64,000 nucleotides of DNA from positions 186,001 through 250,000 of the forward strand of contig NZ_VZRB01000007.1 of NCBI RefSeq assembly GCF_008806595.1. Direction: 5' to 3'. The notes under the pieces were generated by a model. The model searched no databases. It was not told where the DNA came from and was given only the letters and a program-made list of their open reading frames with translations. A program made the translations under genes and the position numbers. The stretch is from Streptomyces luteolifulvus. Its GTDB lineage: Bacteria; Actinomycetota; Actinomycetes; Streptomycetales; Streptomycetaceae. Below are positions 16,910-25,656 of this stretch, piece by piece (within the stretch, counting starts at the first letter, position 1; the number at the start of each line of letters is the position of its first letter).

Positions 16910-17400
16910 CGGGCGAAGGCCGACACGACCTCCGCCTCCCCCACCCTGCCGTCCGCGTCGGAGTCGAGGGCCGCGGCCGCCGCGGCGGCGACCTCCTCGT
17001 TCGCGCCGAGGACCCTGAGCACCCGTACGGTGTCATCGACAGCGGCCCGGCCGTCCCCGTCCGTGCCCGCGACGGCGAGGGCCGCGTGCAGGAAGGGGCG
17101 GGCGATCTCGGCGAACCGGTCCGGGTTGTCGCGCAGGCGCTTGACCGCGCCGTTCACGAACTCGTCCCGGTTGATGCGCTGGTCGCCGTCCCGGTCCGCG
17201 ATGCCCGCCATGCCCTGCCAGAACGCTTCCGCCCCGAGATACAGGGCCTGGCCCTTGTCGGACCGGGCCGCCATGCCGAACTCCGCGAGCAGCGCCTTGG
17301 CCGCCGCGCTGAAGTCCTCCCGGTCGATATAGCCGTTGCCGTCCTGGTCGAAGGTGGCGAACCGGTCGGCGATCCTGCGCTCGTACTCGCTGCTGACCAT
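16888..17400 (-). CDS. EF-hand calcium-binding protein (calerythrin-like)
   Basis: A 170-residue soluble protein with four EF-hand loops: DQDGNGYIDREDF near residue 20, DRDGDQRINRDEF near residue 70, GTDGDGRAAVDDTV near residue 115 and DSDADGRVGEAEV near residue 148. Loops 1, 2 and 4 keep the acidic positions 1, 3, 5 and 12; loop 3 is weaker. It resembles the calerythrin-type calcium buffers or sensors of actinobacteria. It has no signal peptide. The 3' end overlaps the convergent CoA-ligase gene by 22 bp. Confidence 0.92.
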   Translation of the reverse strand: MVSSEYERRIADRFATFDQDGNGYIDREDFSAAAKALLAEFGMAARSDKGQALYLGAEAFWQGMAGIADRDGDQRINRDEFVNGAVKRLRDNPDRFAEIARPFLHAALAVAGTDGDGRAAVDDTVRVLRVLGANEEVAAAAAAALDSDADGRVGEAEVVSAFARYFTVPE

Positions 17401-17549
17401 GTCTTTTCGGGCCGCCTTACGTCACGTGGAGGTGTATCTGGCACGGAGCGTACGACGCCGGCGGCCGTCCGGGAGCGGGAAAGCTGCGCTTGTGCCAAGA
17501 CCGGGGGAATTTTGCGACAACTGTGTGGCAGAGCGGACCCGGACCCTGC

Positions 17550-17930
17550 TCATGCCGACAACGGTCCCGCCTCCTCGTCGACCGCCTCGTCGAGGTCGGT
17601 GTACACGTCGAACAGCCGGCGGACCCCCAGGGCGCCGAGGACCCGGTTGACATGCGAACCGTCGACGGCTCCTTGGGCGGGGAGGATCAGACGCAGCCGG
17701 CCCTGGCAGGAGCGGATGAGGCGGCGGGCCGCGATCAGCACGCCGACACCGCTGGAGTCGCAGAAGAAGACCTCGGAGAGGTCGAGGACGAGGCTGTGGC
17801 GGCCCTCGGCCACCGCGTCGTGCACCCGCTGACGCAGCGCCGGTGACGTCATCAGGTCCAGCTCGCCCGACACATGGAGCACGGACCACTGGCCCCGCTC
17901 ACCGTCGGTCACTTTGAACGCCACCACCAT
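17550..17930 (-). CDS. STAS domain protein (anti-sigma factor antagonist)
   Basis: 126 residues. WSVLHVSGELDLMTSPALRQRV and LVLDLSEVFFCDSSGVGVLIAARR are the classic STAS core; the DSSG serine near residue 59 is the position phosphorylated by RsbW-type kinases. In partner switching, unphosphorylated antagonist sequesters the anti-sigma kinase. The C-terminus is an acidic tail (TDLDEAVDEEAGPLSA). A GHKL ATPase gene lies 6 kb away at 10.9 kb; a link between the two is speculative. Confidence 0.92.
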   Translation of the reverse strand: MVVAFKVTDGERGQWSVLHVSGELDLMTSPALRQRVHDAVAEGRHSLVLDLSEVFFCDSSGVGVLIAARRLIRSCQGRLRLILPAQGAVDGSHVNRVLGALGVRRLFDVYTDLDEAVDEEAGPLSA

Positions 17931-18249
17931 GCCCTTCGCCGCGGGAAACGGAAGCAGTCCCTACGCTTCCTTGCAGCGCGACTGCCCAGCGGCCGTTCCC
18001 CGAAACGCTGTAGGAAAAACAGAAACCGATCAAAAAGGGCTTGTTCTAGTCACCTTCGATCCTGTTCGATCGGGTCTGCTCATCAAACGAAAGGGGCAGG
18101 CGCCGGGAATCGAAGGTCCACTACCACTCGCGGCCCTCCAGGGGGCGCACATTGACATAAAGGGGCGTGCGCTGTGATGGGTGCCGACTACATTCGATAT
18201 GACAGTGGGCGGAGGCTTGACTCGGGCACAGGCAGGGTGAGGGGGCCGT
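17931..18249. other. Divergent intergenic region upstream of STAS and sigma-factor genes
   Basis: 319 bp with no convincing gene. It includes an AT-rich patch at 18010-18045 (AGGAAAAACAGAAACCGATC). Frames running through it have no ribosome-binding site or recognisable product. It presumably holds the two divergent promoters; no clear hexamer pair was found. Confidence 0.4.
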
Positions 18250-18831
18250 ATGGCGAAGAGGGACGCACCTCCCCGCTGGGACCGCAAGATGCAGCAGCGG
18301 CTCGCGCGAGGTGAGGCGGCCGCCCTCGGCGAGCTCTACGACCGTTTCGCTTCACTCGTGCACGGTCTTGCCCACCGAGTGCTCGGAGACGAGCGTGCCG
18401 CCGACGGCATCACCCGGGACGTCTTCGCCCACGTCTGGGAACATCCCGACGCCTACGACCCCAAGCAGGGTCCCCTGCGCACCTGGGTCGCCACGCTGAC
18501 CCACCGCCTCGCCGTGCAGCGGCTGCGCGCCACCGAGACCGCCGCCCTGGCCCGGGCCGGGCACGGCTCCACCGAGGAACTGGAGCGCAAGGTGCGCCAC
18601 GCCTCGGTCGCCGCCCGCGCCGACTACATCGTCCAGTCCATGCCCGTGCCGCTGCGCGCCGCCCTGGAGCTGGCCTACTTCCAGCGCCGTGACTACCGCC
18701 AGACCGCCGCCGACCTCGGCGTCACCGAGGACGAGGCCCGCCGCCGCCTCCGTCTGGGCCTCCAGCTGCTGTCCACCGCCCATGACACGGCAGCGCCCGG
18801 GGCGCCGCCCGGCTACGGGGGTGCGGTGTGA
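18250..18831 (+). CDS. ECF-like RNA polymerase sigma factor
   Basis: 193 residues. Region 2 is ALGELYDRFASLVHGLAHRVLGDERAADGITRDVFAHVW, ending in WVATLTHRLAVQRLR. Region 4 is MPVPLRAALELAYFQRRDYRQTAADLGVTEDEARRRLRLGLQLL, with the helix-turn-helix at about 155-175. Region 2.2 is somewhat degenerate (GITRDVF instead of the usual DVxQEVF). Its stop overlaps the next gene by GTGA, so sigma factor and anti-sigma candidate are co-translated. Confidence 0.9.
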   Translation: MAKRDAPPRWDRKMQQRLARGEAAALGELYDRFASLVHGLAHRVLGDERAADGITRDVFAHVWEHPDAYDPKQGPLRTWVATLTHRLAVQRLRATETAALARAGHGSTEELERKVRHASVAARADYIVQSMPVPLRAALELAYFQRRDYRQTAADLGVTEDEARRRLRLGLQLLSTAHDTAAPGAPPGYGGAV

Positions 18832-20354
18832 GTGACGCGCACCCGTACGAGGCGTACGGAGAGCACGAGGGGTTCGACGGCGGCGAGGACGCCGGGGGCG
18901 CGGGGGACGCCGGGGACGACAAGGGCAGGCAGGAATCGTACGAGTCGCGCGAGGCGGGGGACGCGGCGGCGGGCGCAGAGGGCGGTGATCACGGAGGCGG
19001 TGCGGACGGGTCCGCCGGTCCGGGCGGCCCTGGCGGTCCGGGCAGCCCTCCGAACGGGACCGGCAAAGGCCCGGACCCCGCGCGGAAGCCCCGTATCCCC
19101 ATGCCCCGTTCCTCCGTCGAGGACAGCGGACGACCGCTGCCCTCGCTGCACGAGCTGGGAGACCTTGGAGGCCTGGGAGGCCTGGGAGGCCTGGGCGACC
19201 TGGGAGACCCGGGGAATCCGGCGGCTCCTCCCCTCCCTCCCCTGCCTCCCGACCTGCCGCACCACGTTCTGAAGTCCCTGCTCGGGGCATGGGCGCTGGC
19301 CGCCTGCGCACCGGAGGAGACGGCGGCCGTCGAGGAGCACCTGGGCAGCTGCGGCCCCTGCGCCGACGAGGCGCTGCGGCTGCGGGAGGCGGTGGGTCTG
19401 CTGCACCCGCCCGAGAGCCTCGATCTGGACCCGGCGCTGCGCACCCGCGTCCTGGACGGGTGCCTCGACCGGCGGCCGCCGCGCATCCCGGTACCCGGCT
19501 GGGCCGACCCGTACGACGCGGAGACCGCGCGTCTGGACGCGCTGCTCCAGGACATAGGGGACTCCGAGTGGCACGCACCCGTGCGGCTGCGCTGGTTCGA
19601 GGCGGACCGGCCGACGAGCCGTCGTACGACCGTCGCCGGAGTCATCGCGCATCTGCTGAGCGTCGACGGGCTGGTCGCGGTCGCGCTCGGCCTCGACGAC
19701 CCGCTCGGCGAGGTGACCGCGGACGCGCCCACCCCGTCCGCACGCACCGAGGCGTACTGGGGTGCCTCCCAGCGCCCGTACAACCGTGCTGTGCGCAGGC
19801 CCTGGCGGGAACAGAGCCACGACCTCGTCCGCACGGTGTCCTTCACCGGCTCCAGGACGTCACCTGTCTCGTACGGCGACTTCGAGCTGTCGCTGCAGGA
19901 CGCGCTGCTGGACCGCGCGTTCGAGTGCTGGGTGCACGCGGAGGACATCGCCGAGGCGGTGGACTACCCCTACGAGCCGCCGTCCCCGCGCCATCTGCAC
20001 GGCATGATCGACCTCGGCGCGCGGATGCTGCCCACTGTGCTGGCCGCGCGCCGGCAGGCTGGGCGCGCCGCGCCCGGCAAGGGCCGGCACCTCGTCCCGG
20101 CGGGTGAGCCCGGCCGCAGCCTGCGGCTGGAGATCGAGGGCTCGGGCGGCGGGGAGTGGATGGTCCCGCTGGACTCCCCCGCGGCGAAGGGCTCCGCGGA
20201 GCATGAGGTGGCCCATGTCGCGCTCGACGGAGTCGAGTTCTGCCGGCTGGCCGCGGGCCATGTGTCCCCGGAGGAAGCTGCCGCCGGGCAGGACGGGGAC
20301 CGGGAGGCGATCAGGGCCGTGCTGTTCGCTGCGGCGTCGCTGAGCCGGATGTAG
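18828..20354 (+). CDS. Zinc-finger anti-sigma factor fused to a maleylpyruvate-isomerase-like domain
   Basis: 508 residues in three parts. Residues 1-140 are a disordered Gly/Glu/Asp-rich leader with an LGG repeat (residues ~113-127). Residues ~143-200 are a zf-HC2/ZAS-like domain with EEHLGSCGPC (HxxxCxxC). Residues ~220-500 resemble the mycothiol-dependent maleylpyruvate isomerase/DinB fold (VAGVIAHLLSVDGLVAVALGL, WVHAEDIAEAVDYPYEPP). No membrane segment is seen, so it is a cytosolic, probably redox- or thiol-linked anti-sigma for the overlapping sigma gene. Which sigma state it controls is inference. Confidence 0.85.
   Translation: MSDAHPYEAYGEHEGFDGGEDAGGAGDAGDDKGRQESYESREAGDAAAGAEGGDHGGGADGSAGPGGPGGPGSPPNGTGKGPDPARKPRIPMPRSSVEDSGRPLPSLHELGDLGGLGGLGGLGDLGDPGNPAAPPLPPLPPDLPHHVLKSLLGAWALAACAPEETAAVEEHLGSCGPCADEALRLREAVGLLHPPESLDLDPALRTRVLDGCLDRRPPRIPVPGWADPYDAETARLDALLQDIGDSEWHAPVRLRWFEADRPTSRRTTVAGVIAHLLSVDGLVAVALGLDDPLGEVTADAPTPSARTEAYWGASQRPYNRAVRRPWREQSHDLVRTVSFTGSRTSPVSYGDFELSLQDALLDRAFECWVHAEDIAEAVDYPYEPPSPRHLHGMIDLGARMLPTVLAARRQAGRAAPGKGRHLVPAGEPGRSLRLEIEGSGGGEWMVPLDSPAAKGSAEHEVAHVALDGVEFCRLAAGHVSPEEAAAGQDGDREAIRAVLFAAASLSRM
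19165..19209 (+). repeat. 9-bp coding tandem repeat (Leu-Gly-Gly)
   Basis: About five units of GGCCTGGGA-type sequence encoding LGGLGGLGGLGDLGD in the disordered leader of the anti-sigma gene. Its copy number could vary between strains. Confidence 0.7.
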
Positions 20355-20440
20355 GTCACCGCCGGTCGCTGGGGCGCCCGGCGTCGGGACCCAGGTGGGT
20401 GGGCCGCGCCGCCCGGCACTGACGGGGTGCCGCCCTCGGC

Positions 20441-21322
20441 CTACGCGAACACGACCGTCCTGCGGCCGTTCAGGAGGATTCTGCGTTCTGCATGCCACTT
20501 CACCGCTCGGGCCAGGGCCTGGCACTCCACGTCCCGGCCTACCGCCACCAGCTGGTCCGGGGTCACGTCGTGCCCGACGCGTTCGACCTCCTGCTCGATG
20601 ATCGGGCCCTCGTCGAGGTCGGCGGTGACGTAGTGCGCGGTCGCGCCGATCAGCTTCACGCCCCGCGCATGCGCCTGGTGGTACGGCTTCGCGCCCTTGA
20701 AGCTCGGCAGGAAGGAGTGGTGGATGTTGATGATCCGCCCGTTGAGCTCCTTGCACAGGTCGTCGGAGAGCACCTGCATATAGCGGGCCAGGACGACCAG
20801 CTCCACCTTCTCCTCGCGCACGAGGTCGAGCAACTGCGCCTCGGCCTGCGACTTGTTCTCCTTCGTCACCGGAATGTGGTGGAAGGGAATGTTGTACGAC
20901 CCCACCAGCTCGGCGAAGTCGGTGTGGTTGGACACCACGGCCGCGATCTCCACCGGCAGCGCGCCGATCCGGGCGCGGAACAGCAGGTCGTTCAGGCAGT
21001 GCCCGAACTTGCTGACCATCAGCACGATGCGCATCTTGTCGTCGGCCCCGCTGATCTGCCAGTCCATGTGGAAGGAGTCACCGATCGCCGCGAAGCTCGC
21101 CCGCAGCTTCTCCAGGGACACCGGCGCCTCCGCCGAGAAGTGCACCCGCATGAAGAACAGACCCGTGTCATGGTCGCCGAACTGCTGGCTGTCCTCGATA
21201 TTGCAGCCGGTCATGAAGAGGTAGCTCGACACGGCGTGCACGATGCCCTGCTTGTCGGGGCAGGACAGCGTGAGGACGTACTGGTCGGCGAGGGCCACGG
21301 TCTGGCGGGACTGCGCGTTCAT
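20441..21322 (-). CDS. purU: Formyltetrahydrofolate deformylase
   Basis: 293 residues. The N-terminal ACT domain (YVLTLSCPDKQGIVHAVSSYLF to about residue 90) precedes a formyltransferase domain with FGHCLNDLL, SNHTDFAEL and the catalytic block NIHHSFLPSFKGAKPYHQAHARGVKLIGATAHYVT near residues 215-250, holding the essential His, Ser and, further on, Asp (DLDEGPIIEQ). It hydrolyses 10-formyl-THF to formate and THF, balancing one-carbon pools. ATG 21322 begins the ACT domain; the frame is open upstream but that sequence overlaps the neighbour's end. Confidence 0.96.
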   Translation of the reverse strand: MNAQSRQTVALADQYVLTLSCPDKQGIVHAVSSYLFMTGCNIEDSQQFGDHDTGLFFMRVHFSAEAPVSLEKLRASFAAIGDSFHMDWQISGADDKMRIVLMVSKFGHCLNDLLFRARIGALPVEIAAVVSNHTDFAELVGSYNIPFHHIPVTKENKSQAEAQLLDLVREEKVELVVLARYMQVLSDDLCKELNGRIINIHHSFLPSFKGAKPYHQAHARGVKLIGATAHYVTADLDEGPIIEQEVERVGHDVTPDQLVAVGRDVECQALARAVKWHAERRILLNGRRTVVFA

Positions 21323-21369
21323 GCAGCACAGGGTCCCATATCCGGCGGCCCCGTCGAACGAAGGGTTCG

Positions 21370-21891
21370 TCACGCAGACCGGGTAAGAATCCGCAGCACC
21401 TCGAGCGTGCGCGGCGGCGCGTCCGGGTCCTCGCCGTCGGCCACGGCCATCCGTACGTGCGCGTCCCGCGCCGCACGCACCGCCTCCGGCCACTCCTGGT
21501 GGTCGACATAGGCGGCGACGTGGGCGTCCGGCCCGACCTGGTGCATGATCCGCAGCACCCGGAGCACGGCGGTGTCGACCAGCGCCGCCTCCTGCGAGTC
21601 GCGGAAGATCGTGCCGACGTACTTCTCGGCGGACCAGTTGTCCAGCCAGGTGTCCTCGACCAGGCGGTACACGGCGTCGGTGACGTCTCCGTAGCCGTCG
21701 ACGCCGGCCAGCCAGACGTTCTGCTGGAACACCGGATCGGAAAGCATGTGCAGCGCGGAGCGCACATTGCTGCGCCAGCGCCACCACGGCATGTCGTTCA
21801 GTGGCATGCCGCCCATGGTGGATGAGCGACGGCCGCGACGGGAAGAGTTCTCCGCACCTTGCACGGTCATCGATCGTACGTTCTCCATCAC
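21370..21891 (-). CDS. Conserved hypothetical protein beside purU (SCO4402-like)
   Basis: Up to 173 residues, with MPWWRWRSNVRSALHMLSDPVFQQNVWLAGVDGYGDVTDAVYRLVEDTWLDNW as its core. It is helical, soluble, and has no motif I can assign. From memory it matches a Streptomyces family named after SCO4402, found beside purU; I could not check. The start is uncertain: GTG 21891, ATG 21888, 21870 or 21816 all lie in frame, and only the ATG at 21870 has a GGAG upstream. It ends 47 bp before purU and is probably transcribed with it. Confidence 0.75.
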   Translation of the reverse strand: MMENVRSMTVQGAENSSRRGRRSSTMGGMPLNDMPWWRWRSNVRSALHMLSDPVFQQNVWLAGVDGYGDVTDAVYRLVEDTWLDNWSAEKYVGTIFRDSQEAALVDTAVLRVLRIMHQVGPDAHVAAYVDHQEWPEAVRAARDAHVRMAVADGEDPDAPPRTLEVLRILTRSA

Positions 21892-21987
21892 ACGTGTCTC
21901 ACCGGCCCCTGTAATTCACCTTTACGTCACCTTCCGTTGACCGAGGGTCACTCCCTGGTTAGTCGTGTGAGGGAATCGTGCGGTTTC

Positions 21988-23295
21988 ATGACCGGCAGGC
22001 GACGCTTCCGCAGGACCCCCCACTCCACGTTCACCAGGCCCGTCAGAGCCACCGCCTCGAGCGCGGCGGCACTGATGGCGTGTGCGTCGCTCGTGGCCGG
22101 TTGCGGGGCCATCCCCGGTGTCACGGGGGGCTCCGGGGATGGCTACATCACCGTCATGACCTGGGCCCCGAGCGACACCAACGCGACCAACAAGCCGGGC
22201 ATGCCCGCCTTCGCGCAGGCCTATGCCCGCTGGATCAACTCCAAGGGCGGCATCAAGGGCCACAAGCTCAGGGTCCTGACCTGCAACGACCACAACGACA
22301 GCGTGGAAGCGGCGAAGTGCGCCCGGCGCGCCGTCGACGAGAACGTCGTCGCCGTCGTCGGTTCCTACAGCCAGTACAGCGACTCCTTCCTCTCACCGCT
22401 GGAGGGCGCGGGCATCCCGTACATCGGCGGCTACGGCGTCACCAACGCGGAGTTCACCAGCCCGCTCTCCTACCCCGTCAACGGCGGCCAGCCCACCCTT
22501 CTGGCCGGCCTCGGCAAGGAGCTCGCCGGGAGCTGCGGCCCCGTGACCCTCGTCCGCCCCGACACCATCGCGGGCGACGAGCTCCCCGGCCTGCTCAACT
22601 CGGGGCTGAAGACCGGTGGGCACGGGGTCACGAGCGACCAGCGGGCGCAGGAGGACGCCACCGAGTACACGGTGCCGGCGGGCCGGGCCCTGGAGGCCTC
22701 GACCACCGACCCGGTGAAGAAGGGCTGTGTGATCCCCGCCCTCGGCGACCGCACCGGCACTTTCATGGACTCGTTCCGGCGGGCCCGCGAGGACTATCCG
22801 GCGGTGCGCACCGCGATGACGCTGGGCAGCGTCGACCAGACGGTGATCAACACGTCCGGCGGGCCGTCGGGGCCGTACGAGGGGGCGTACATCACCGGCT
22901 GGTACCCGGTGGCCAGTGACAAGCGCTGGGACGGCATGAAGCAGGTGATCAGCAAGCATGCCTTCGGCGACAACCGCATCGACCCCGCGGACGCCGGAGT
23001 GCAGACCACCTGGATCGCCTACACCGTGTTCCGGCAGGTCGTCGAGTCGCTCGGCGACAGCGAGGTCACCGGCCACACCGTGTCGCAGACGCTCGACGAC
23101 GGGCTCAAGGTCTCCACGGGCGGGCTCACCCCGACCCTCAAGTGGACGTTCCGGAGCAAGCTCGCGGCCGTCGGCTTCCCGCGCCTGGTCAACGCCGATG
23201 TGACCCTCCAGGTCGTACGCCAGGGCCGCCTGGTCGCGGCGGGCAAGGGCTTCACTGATGTGACGAAGACCCTGTCCAACGCCGAGCTGAACTGA
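21988..23295 (+). CDS. ABC-type branched-chain amino-acid-like substrate-binding lipoprotein
   Basis: 435 residues. A signal peptide with basic n-region (MTGRRRFRRTPH), a hydrophobic core and the lipobox LVAGC near residue 39 mark an extracytoplasmic lipoprotein. The mature part follows the LivJ-like periplasmic-binding fold (INSKGGIKGHKLRVLTCNDHNDSVEAAKCARRAVDENVVAVVGSYS). There are no permease or ATPase genes on either side, so it is either an orphan binding protein or a ligand sensor. ATG 21988 is chosen because the lipoprotein signal starts there; GTG 21967 is an alternative. Confidence 0.9.
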   Translation: MTGRRRFRRTPHSTFTRPVRATASSAAALMACASLVAGCGAIPGVTGGSGDGYITVMTWAPSDTNATNKPGMPAFAQAYARWINSKGGIKGHKLRVLTCNDHNDSVEAAKCARRAVDENVVAVVGSYSQYSDSFLSPLEGAGIPYIGGYGVTNAEFTSPLSYPVNGGQPTLLAGLGKELAGSCGPVTLVRPDTIAGDELPGLLNSGLKTGGHGVTSDQRAQEDATEYTVPAGRALEASTTDPVKKGCVIPALGDRTGTFMDSFRRAREDYPAVRTAMTLGSVDQTVINTSGGPSGPYEGAYITGWYPVASDKRWDGMKQVISKHAFGDNRIDPADAGVQTTWIAYTVFRQVVESLGDSEVTGHTVSQTLDDGLKVSTGGLTPTLKWTFRSKLAAVGFPRLVNADVTLQVVRQGRLVAAGKGFTDVTKTLSNAELN

Positions 23296-23315
23296 ACCGA
23301 ACCGAGTCACCCGAT

Positions 23316-23338
23316 CCGGGCCGGCAGTGCCGGCCCGG
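23316..23338. terminator. Bidirectional hairpin between convergent genes
   Basis: CCGGGCCGGCA and TGCCGGCCCGG are perfect 11-nt inverse complements separated by one base, 20 bp after the binding-protein stop and 6 bp before the convergent gene's stop at 23345. Confidence 0.65.
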
Positions 23339-23344
23339 GCCCGT

Positions 23345-25456
23345 CTAGAGCTGGGTGGGCTGGCGCTGGGTCAGGCCGTACGTCTGCGCGATGGCGTTCC
23401 ACAGTGGGGCGGCCTTGGCCTTCTCGGTGCTGGCGGTGGCACTCGCCCGGTTTCCGGCCTGGGTCTGCGGGGTGATGCGGGCCTGGCCCTTCCGGCAGCC
23501 CTTCCGCCCGGCGTTCTGGTCGGCCCAGGCCGCGTAGTGGTTGTCGGCGGACGCGGAGGCCTGCCAGGCCTTGGTGAGGGCGGCGGTCAGCGCGGCGTGG
23601 TCGGGCAGCTTGTCGACCTGGAGTCCGGACAGTCGCGTCACCAGCTGGCTTCGCTGGCCGGCCGCGGCCCGCAGGTCCTTCGCAGCCTGGGCGAGGTTGT
23701 TGCAGGACTTCACATCGGCCACCGCCTTGATCACGGAGGCCCGGCTGTTGCCGCTGTCGGCGAGCAGCTTGTCCAGGGCGATGGCCTGCTGCTCGGCCGG
23801 ATCGGCGGACGGCGAGGGGGAGTCCTCGGCCGCCGGGGCCGTCGCCGAGACGGTCTGGTTCTTGTCGTCGCCCTGGTCGCCCCCGCCTCCGCCGAGCAGC
23901 GCGCCCGCGCCGATACCGATGACGGCGAGGCCGATGCCGACGGCGGCGATCACCGGCAGACGCGAACCGGTACGGCTGCCCCGGCCGTCGCCGCCACCGT
24001 CGTCGTACGCGCCATGGCCGCGGCCCGCGCCCGGCGGGGTGTACGCGGGCCCGGAGTACGGGGCCTCGTGCTGGGTGAAGCGCGGCAGCTGCTGCGTGGA
24101 CCCGGCCGGGCTCTCGGCGGCCGGCCCGCTGCGGAAGAGGTTGTCGAAGTCGGAGTGCGGCTGCCGGTCCTGCGCCCCGCCCGGTCCCCTGCCGTACGGC
24201 GCCGAAGCGGGCTGGCCGGGAACGGGCGCGATGTACTGCGTGGCCTGGGCGTCGGGGTCGGCCGCGGCCGGGGCGCCCTGGGGGGATCGGCCCAGGAAGT
24301 ACGTCGACTCGGCGGCGGACTCGGCGGGCATCTCGGGCGGCAGCGCGCCGGGCCGCACCGGCGGGATGTACTGGGTCGCACCCTCGTCCGCCGGGGCGGC
24401 GACGGGCGGCAGGAACTGGGTGGCTCCCTCCGGCCCGTGAGCGGGGGCGGAAGCAGGAGCGCCGGAGACAGGCGGAATGAACTGGGTGGCGCCTTCGTCG
24501 GCGGGGGGCAGCGGCGCACCAGGGGCACCGTGACCGCCGAACCCGCCGGCGGGCGGCCGGGGCTGAGCGCCGGCGTCGGCGCCGGGCACACCAAACCCGT
24601 CCGCGGGCGGGCGCGGGGCTCCGGAGGCCGGAGAACCATACCCATCCGCGGGCGGCAAGGGCGATCGGGCGGCAGGGGAACCGAACCAGTCCCCGGGCGG
24701 CAGGGCCCCTCCGGCGGCGCCAGGCCCGAGACCGCCCACGGGCGCCTGCGCTGCTCCCCCGGCAGGAGAGCCGAGACCGTCATCGGGCGCCTGCGCTGCT
24801 CCCGCAGCGGGCGAGCCAAGACCATCCACAGACGCCTGCCCCGCACCCCCAGCAGAAGAACCGAACCCACCCCCCGACGGCAAAGCACCTCCAGCAGCGG
24901 GCAAGCCAAGACCATCCACAGACGCCTGCCCCGCACCCCCAGCAGAAGAACCGAACCCACCCCCCGACGGCAAAGCACCTCCGGCAGCGGGCAAGCCGAG
25001 AGCGTCCGCGGGCGGCGGAGCCGCTCCCGCGGGCGGTGAGCCGAAGCCGCCCGCGGGCGGCGCAGCCCCTCCAGCGGCAGCGCCGGCCCCGTCAGCCCCA
25101 GGTGCGCCGAAGCCTCCCGCCGCGGGCGAGCCGTAGGCCGGAGCCTGTGCCCCCTCCGCGGGCAGCGGCTGGGCGCCCGGGGTCTGCGGTGTGCCCCACG
25201 AGTCGGGCTGCGCCGGCGGCGTGTTCCAGCTCTGTCCCTGCTGCGGGGCCGGAGCCGATTGCTCGTCGGGGCCCCACGGAGTGCCCCAGGCCTGGCCGCC
25301 GGCCGGCGCCGCGGCCGACGGCTGCTGACCGTCGTACGCGCTCGCTTGCCCGCCCGTCATGCCCGGCAGCAGGGGTTCTCCGCCGTCGGAGGGCAGCACG
25401 ATGCCTTCGCGCGCGGGGCGCGCCGAGGGCTCCTCGCCCTGTCCACTCTGCGTCAC
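23345..25456 (-). CDS. Disordered single-pass membrane protein with ATQ[FY] repeats, function unknown
   Basis: 703 residues. Residues 1-500 are low-complexity Pro/Gly/Ala-rich sequence. Within it four copies of ATQ[FY][IL][PA]PV occur near residues 322, 343, 357 and 404. Residues ~503-527 (LPVIAAVGIGLAVIGIGAG) form the only membrane segment. The C-terminal ~175 residues, presumably extracellular, are helical with two cysteines (KSCNN, RKGCRKG) that could pair. Thr-Gln motifs of this spacing look like Ser/Thr-kinase or FHA-binding sites. Type and function are unknown; a cell-envelope signalling adaptor is speculation. Start ATG 25456. Confidence 0.8.
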   Translation of the reverse strand: MTQSGQGEEPSARPAREGIVLPSDGGEPLLPGMTGGQASAYDGQQPSAAAPAGGQAWGTPWGPDEQSAPAPQQGQSWNTPPAQPDSWGTPQTPGAQPLPAEGAQAPAYGSPAAGGFGAPGADGAGAAAGGAAPPAGGFGSPPAGAAPPPADALGLPAAGGALPSGGGFGSSAGGAGQASVDGLGLPAAGGALPSGGGFGSSAGGAGQASVDGLGSPAAGAAQAPDDGLGSPAGGAAQAPVGGLGPGAAGGALPPGDWFGSPAARSPLPPADGYGSPASGAPRPPADGFGVPGADAGAQPRPPAGGFGGHGAPGAPLPPADEGATQFIPPVSGAPASAPAHGPEGATQFLPPVAAPADEGATQYIPPVRPGALPPEMPAESAAESTYFLGRSPQGAPAAADPDAQATQYIAPVPGQPASAPYGRGPGGAQDRQPHSDFDNLFRSGPAAESPAGSTQQLPRFTQHEAPYSGPAYTPPGAGRGHGAYDDGGGDGRGSRTGSRLPVIAAVGIGLAVIGIGAGALLGGGGGDQGDDKNQTVSATAPAAEDSPSPSADPAEQQAIALDKLLADSGNSRASVIKAVADVKSCNNLAQAAKDLRAAAGQRSQLVTRLSGLQVDKLPDHAALTAALTKAWQASASADNHYAAWADQNAGRKGCRKGQARITPQTQAGNRASATASTEKAKAAPLWNAIAQTYGLTQRQPTQL
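24811..24990 (-). repeat. 90-bp coding tandem duplication
   Basis: Bases 24811-24900 and 24901-24990 are nearly identical (about three differences, at 24813, 24883 and the edges), giving a duplicated 30-residue unit in the disordered region. The near-identity indicates a recent duplication or gene conversion. Confidence 0.8.
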
Positions 25457-25656
25457 CGGGGCTCCTACGAATGGGGGACTGTCGGAATCGTCGGCTCACG
25501 CTACCGGGTCCCCTGAGCCCGATGCCACGCAGCTCAGGGCGCGACCCCTCGCCTTGTGACCGCTGTAACAATTCCGGTCCGCGGAGCGCTGTACATGTCA
25601 CCTGGTGCGCGTAAACCGGCTGTTTCCCGCACGTTCCCGCGTCCGCGGACCCTGCG

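Noticed and set aside
17914..18177. 87-codon plus-strand frame upstream of the sigma gene
   Set aside because: It overlaps the STAS promoter, has no ribosome-binding site and no recognisable product.
24811..24990. 90-bp direct repeats considered as mobile element ends
   Set aside because: They are adjacent, in frame and inside a coding repeat region.
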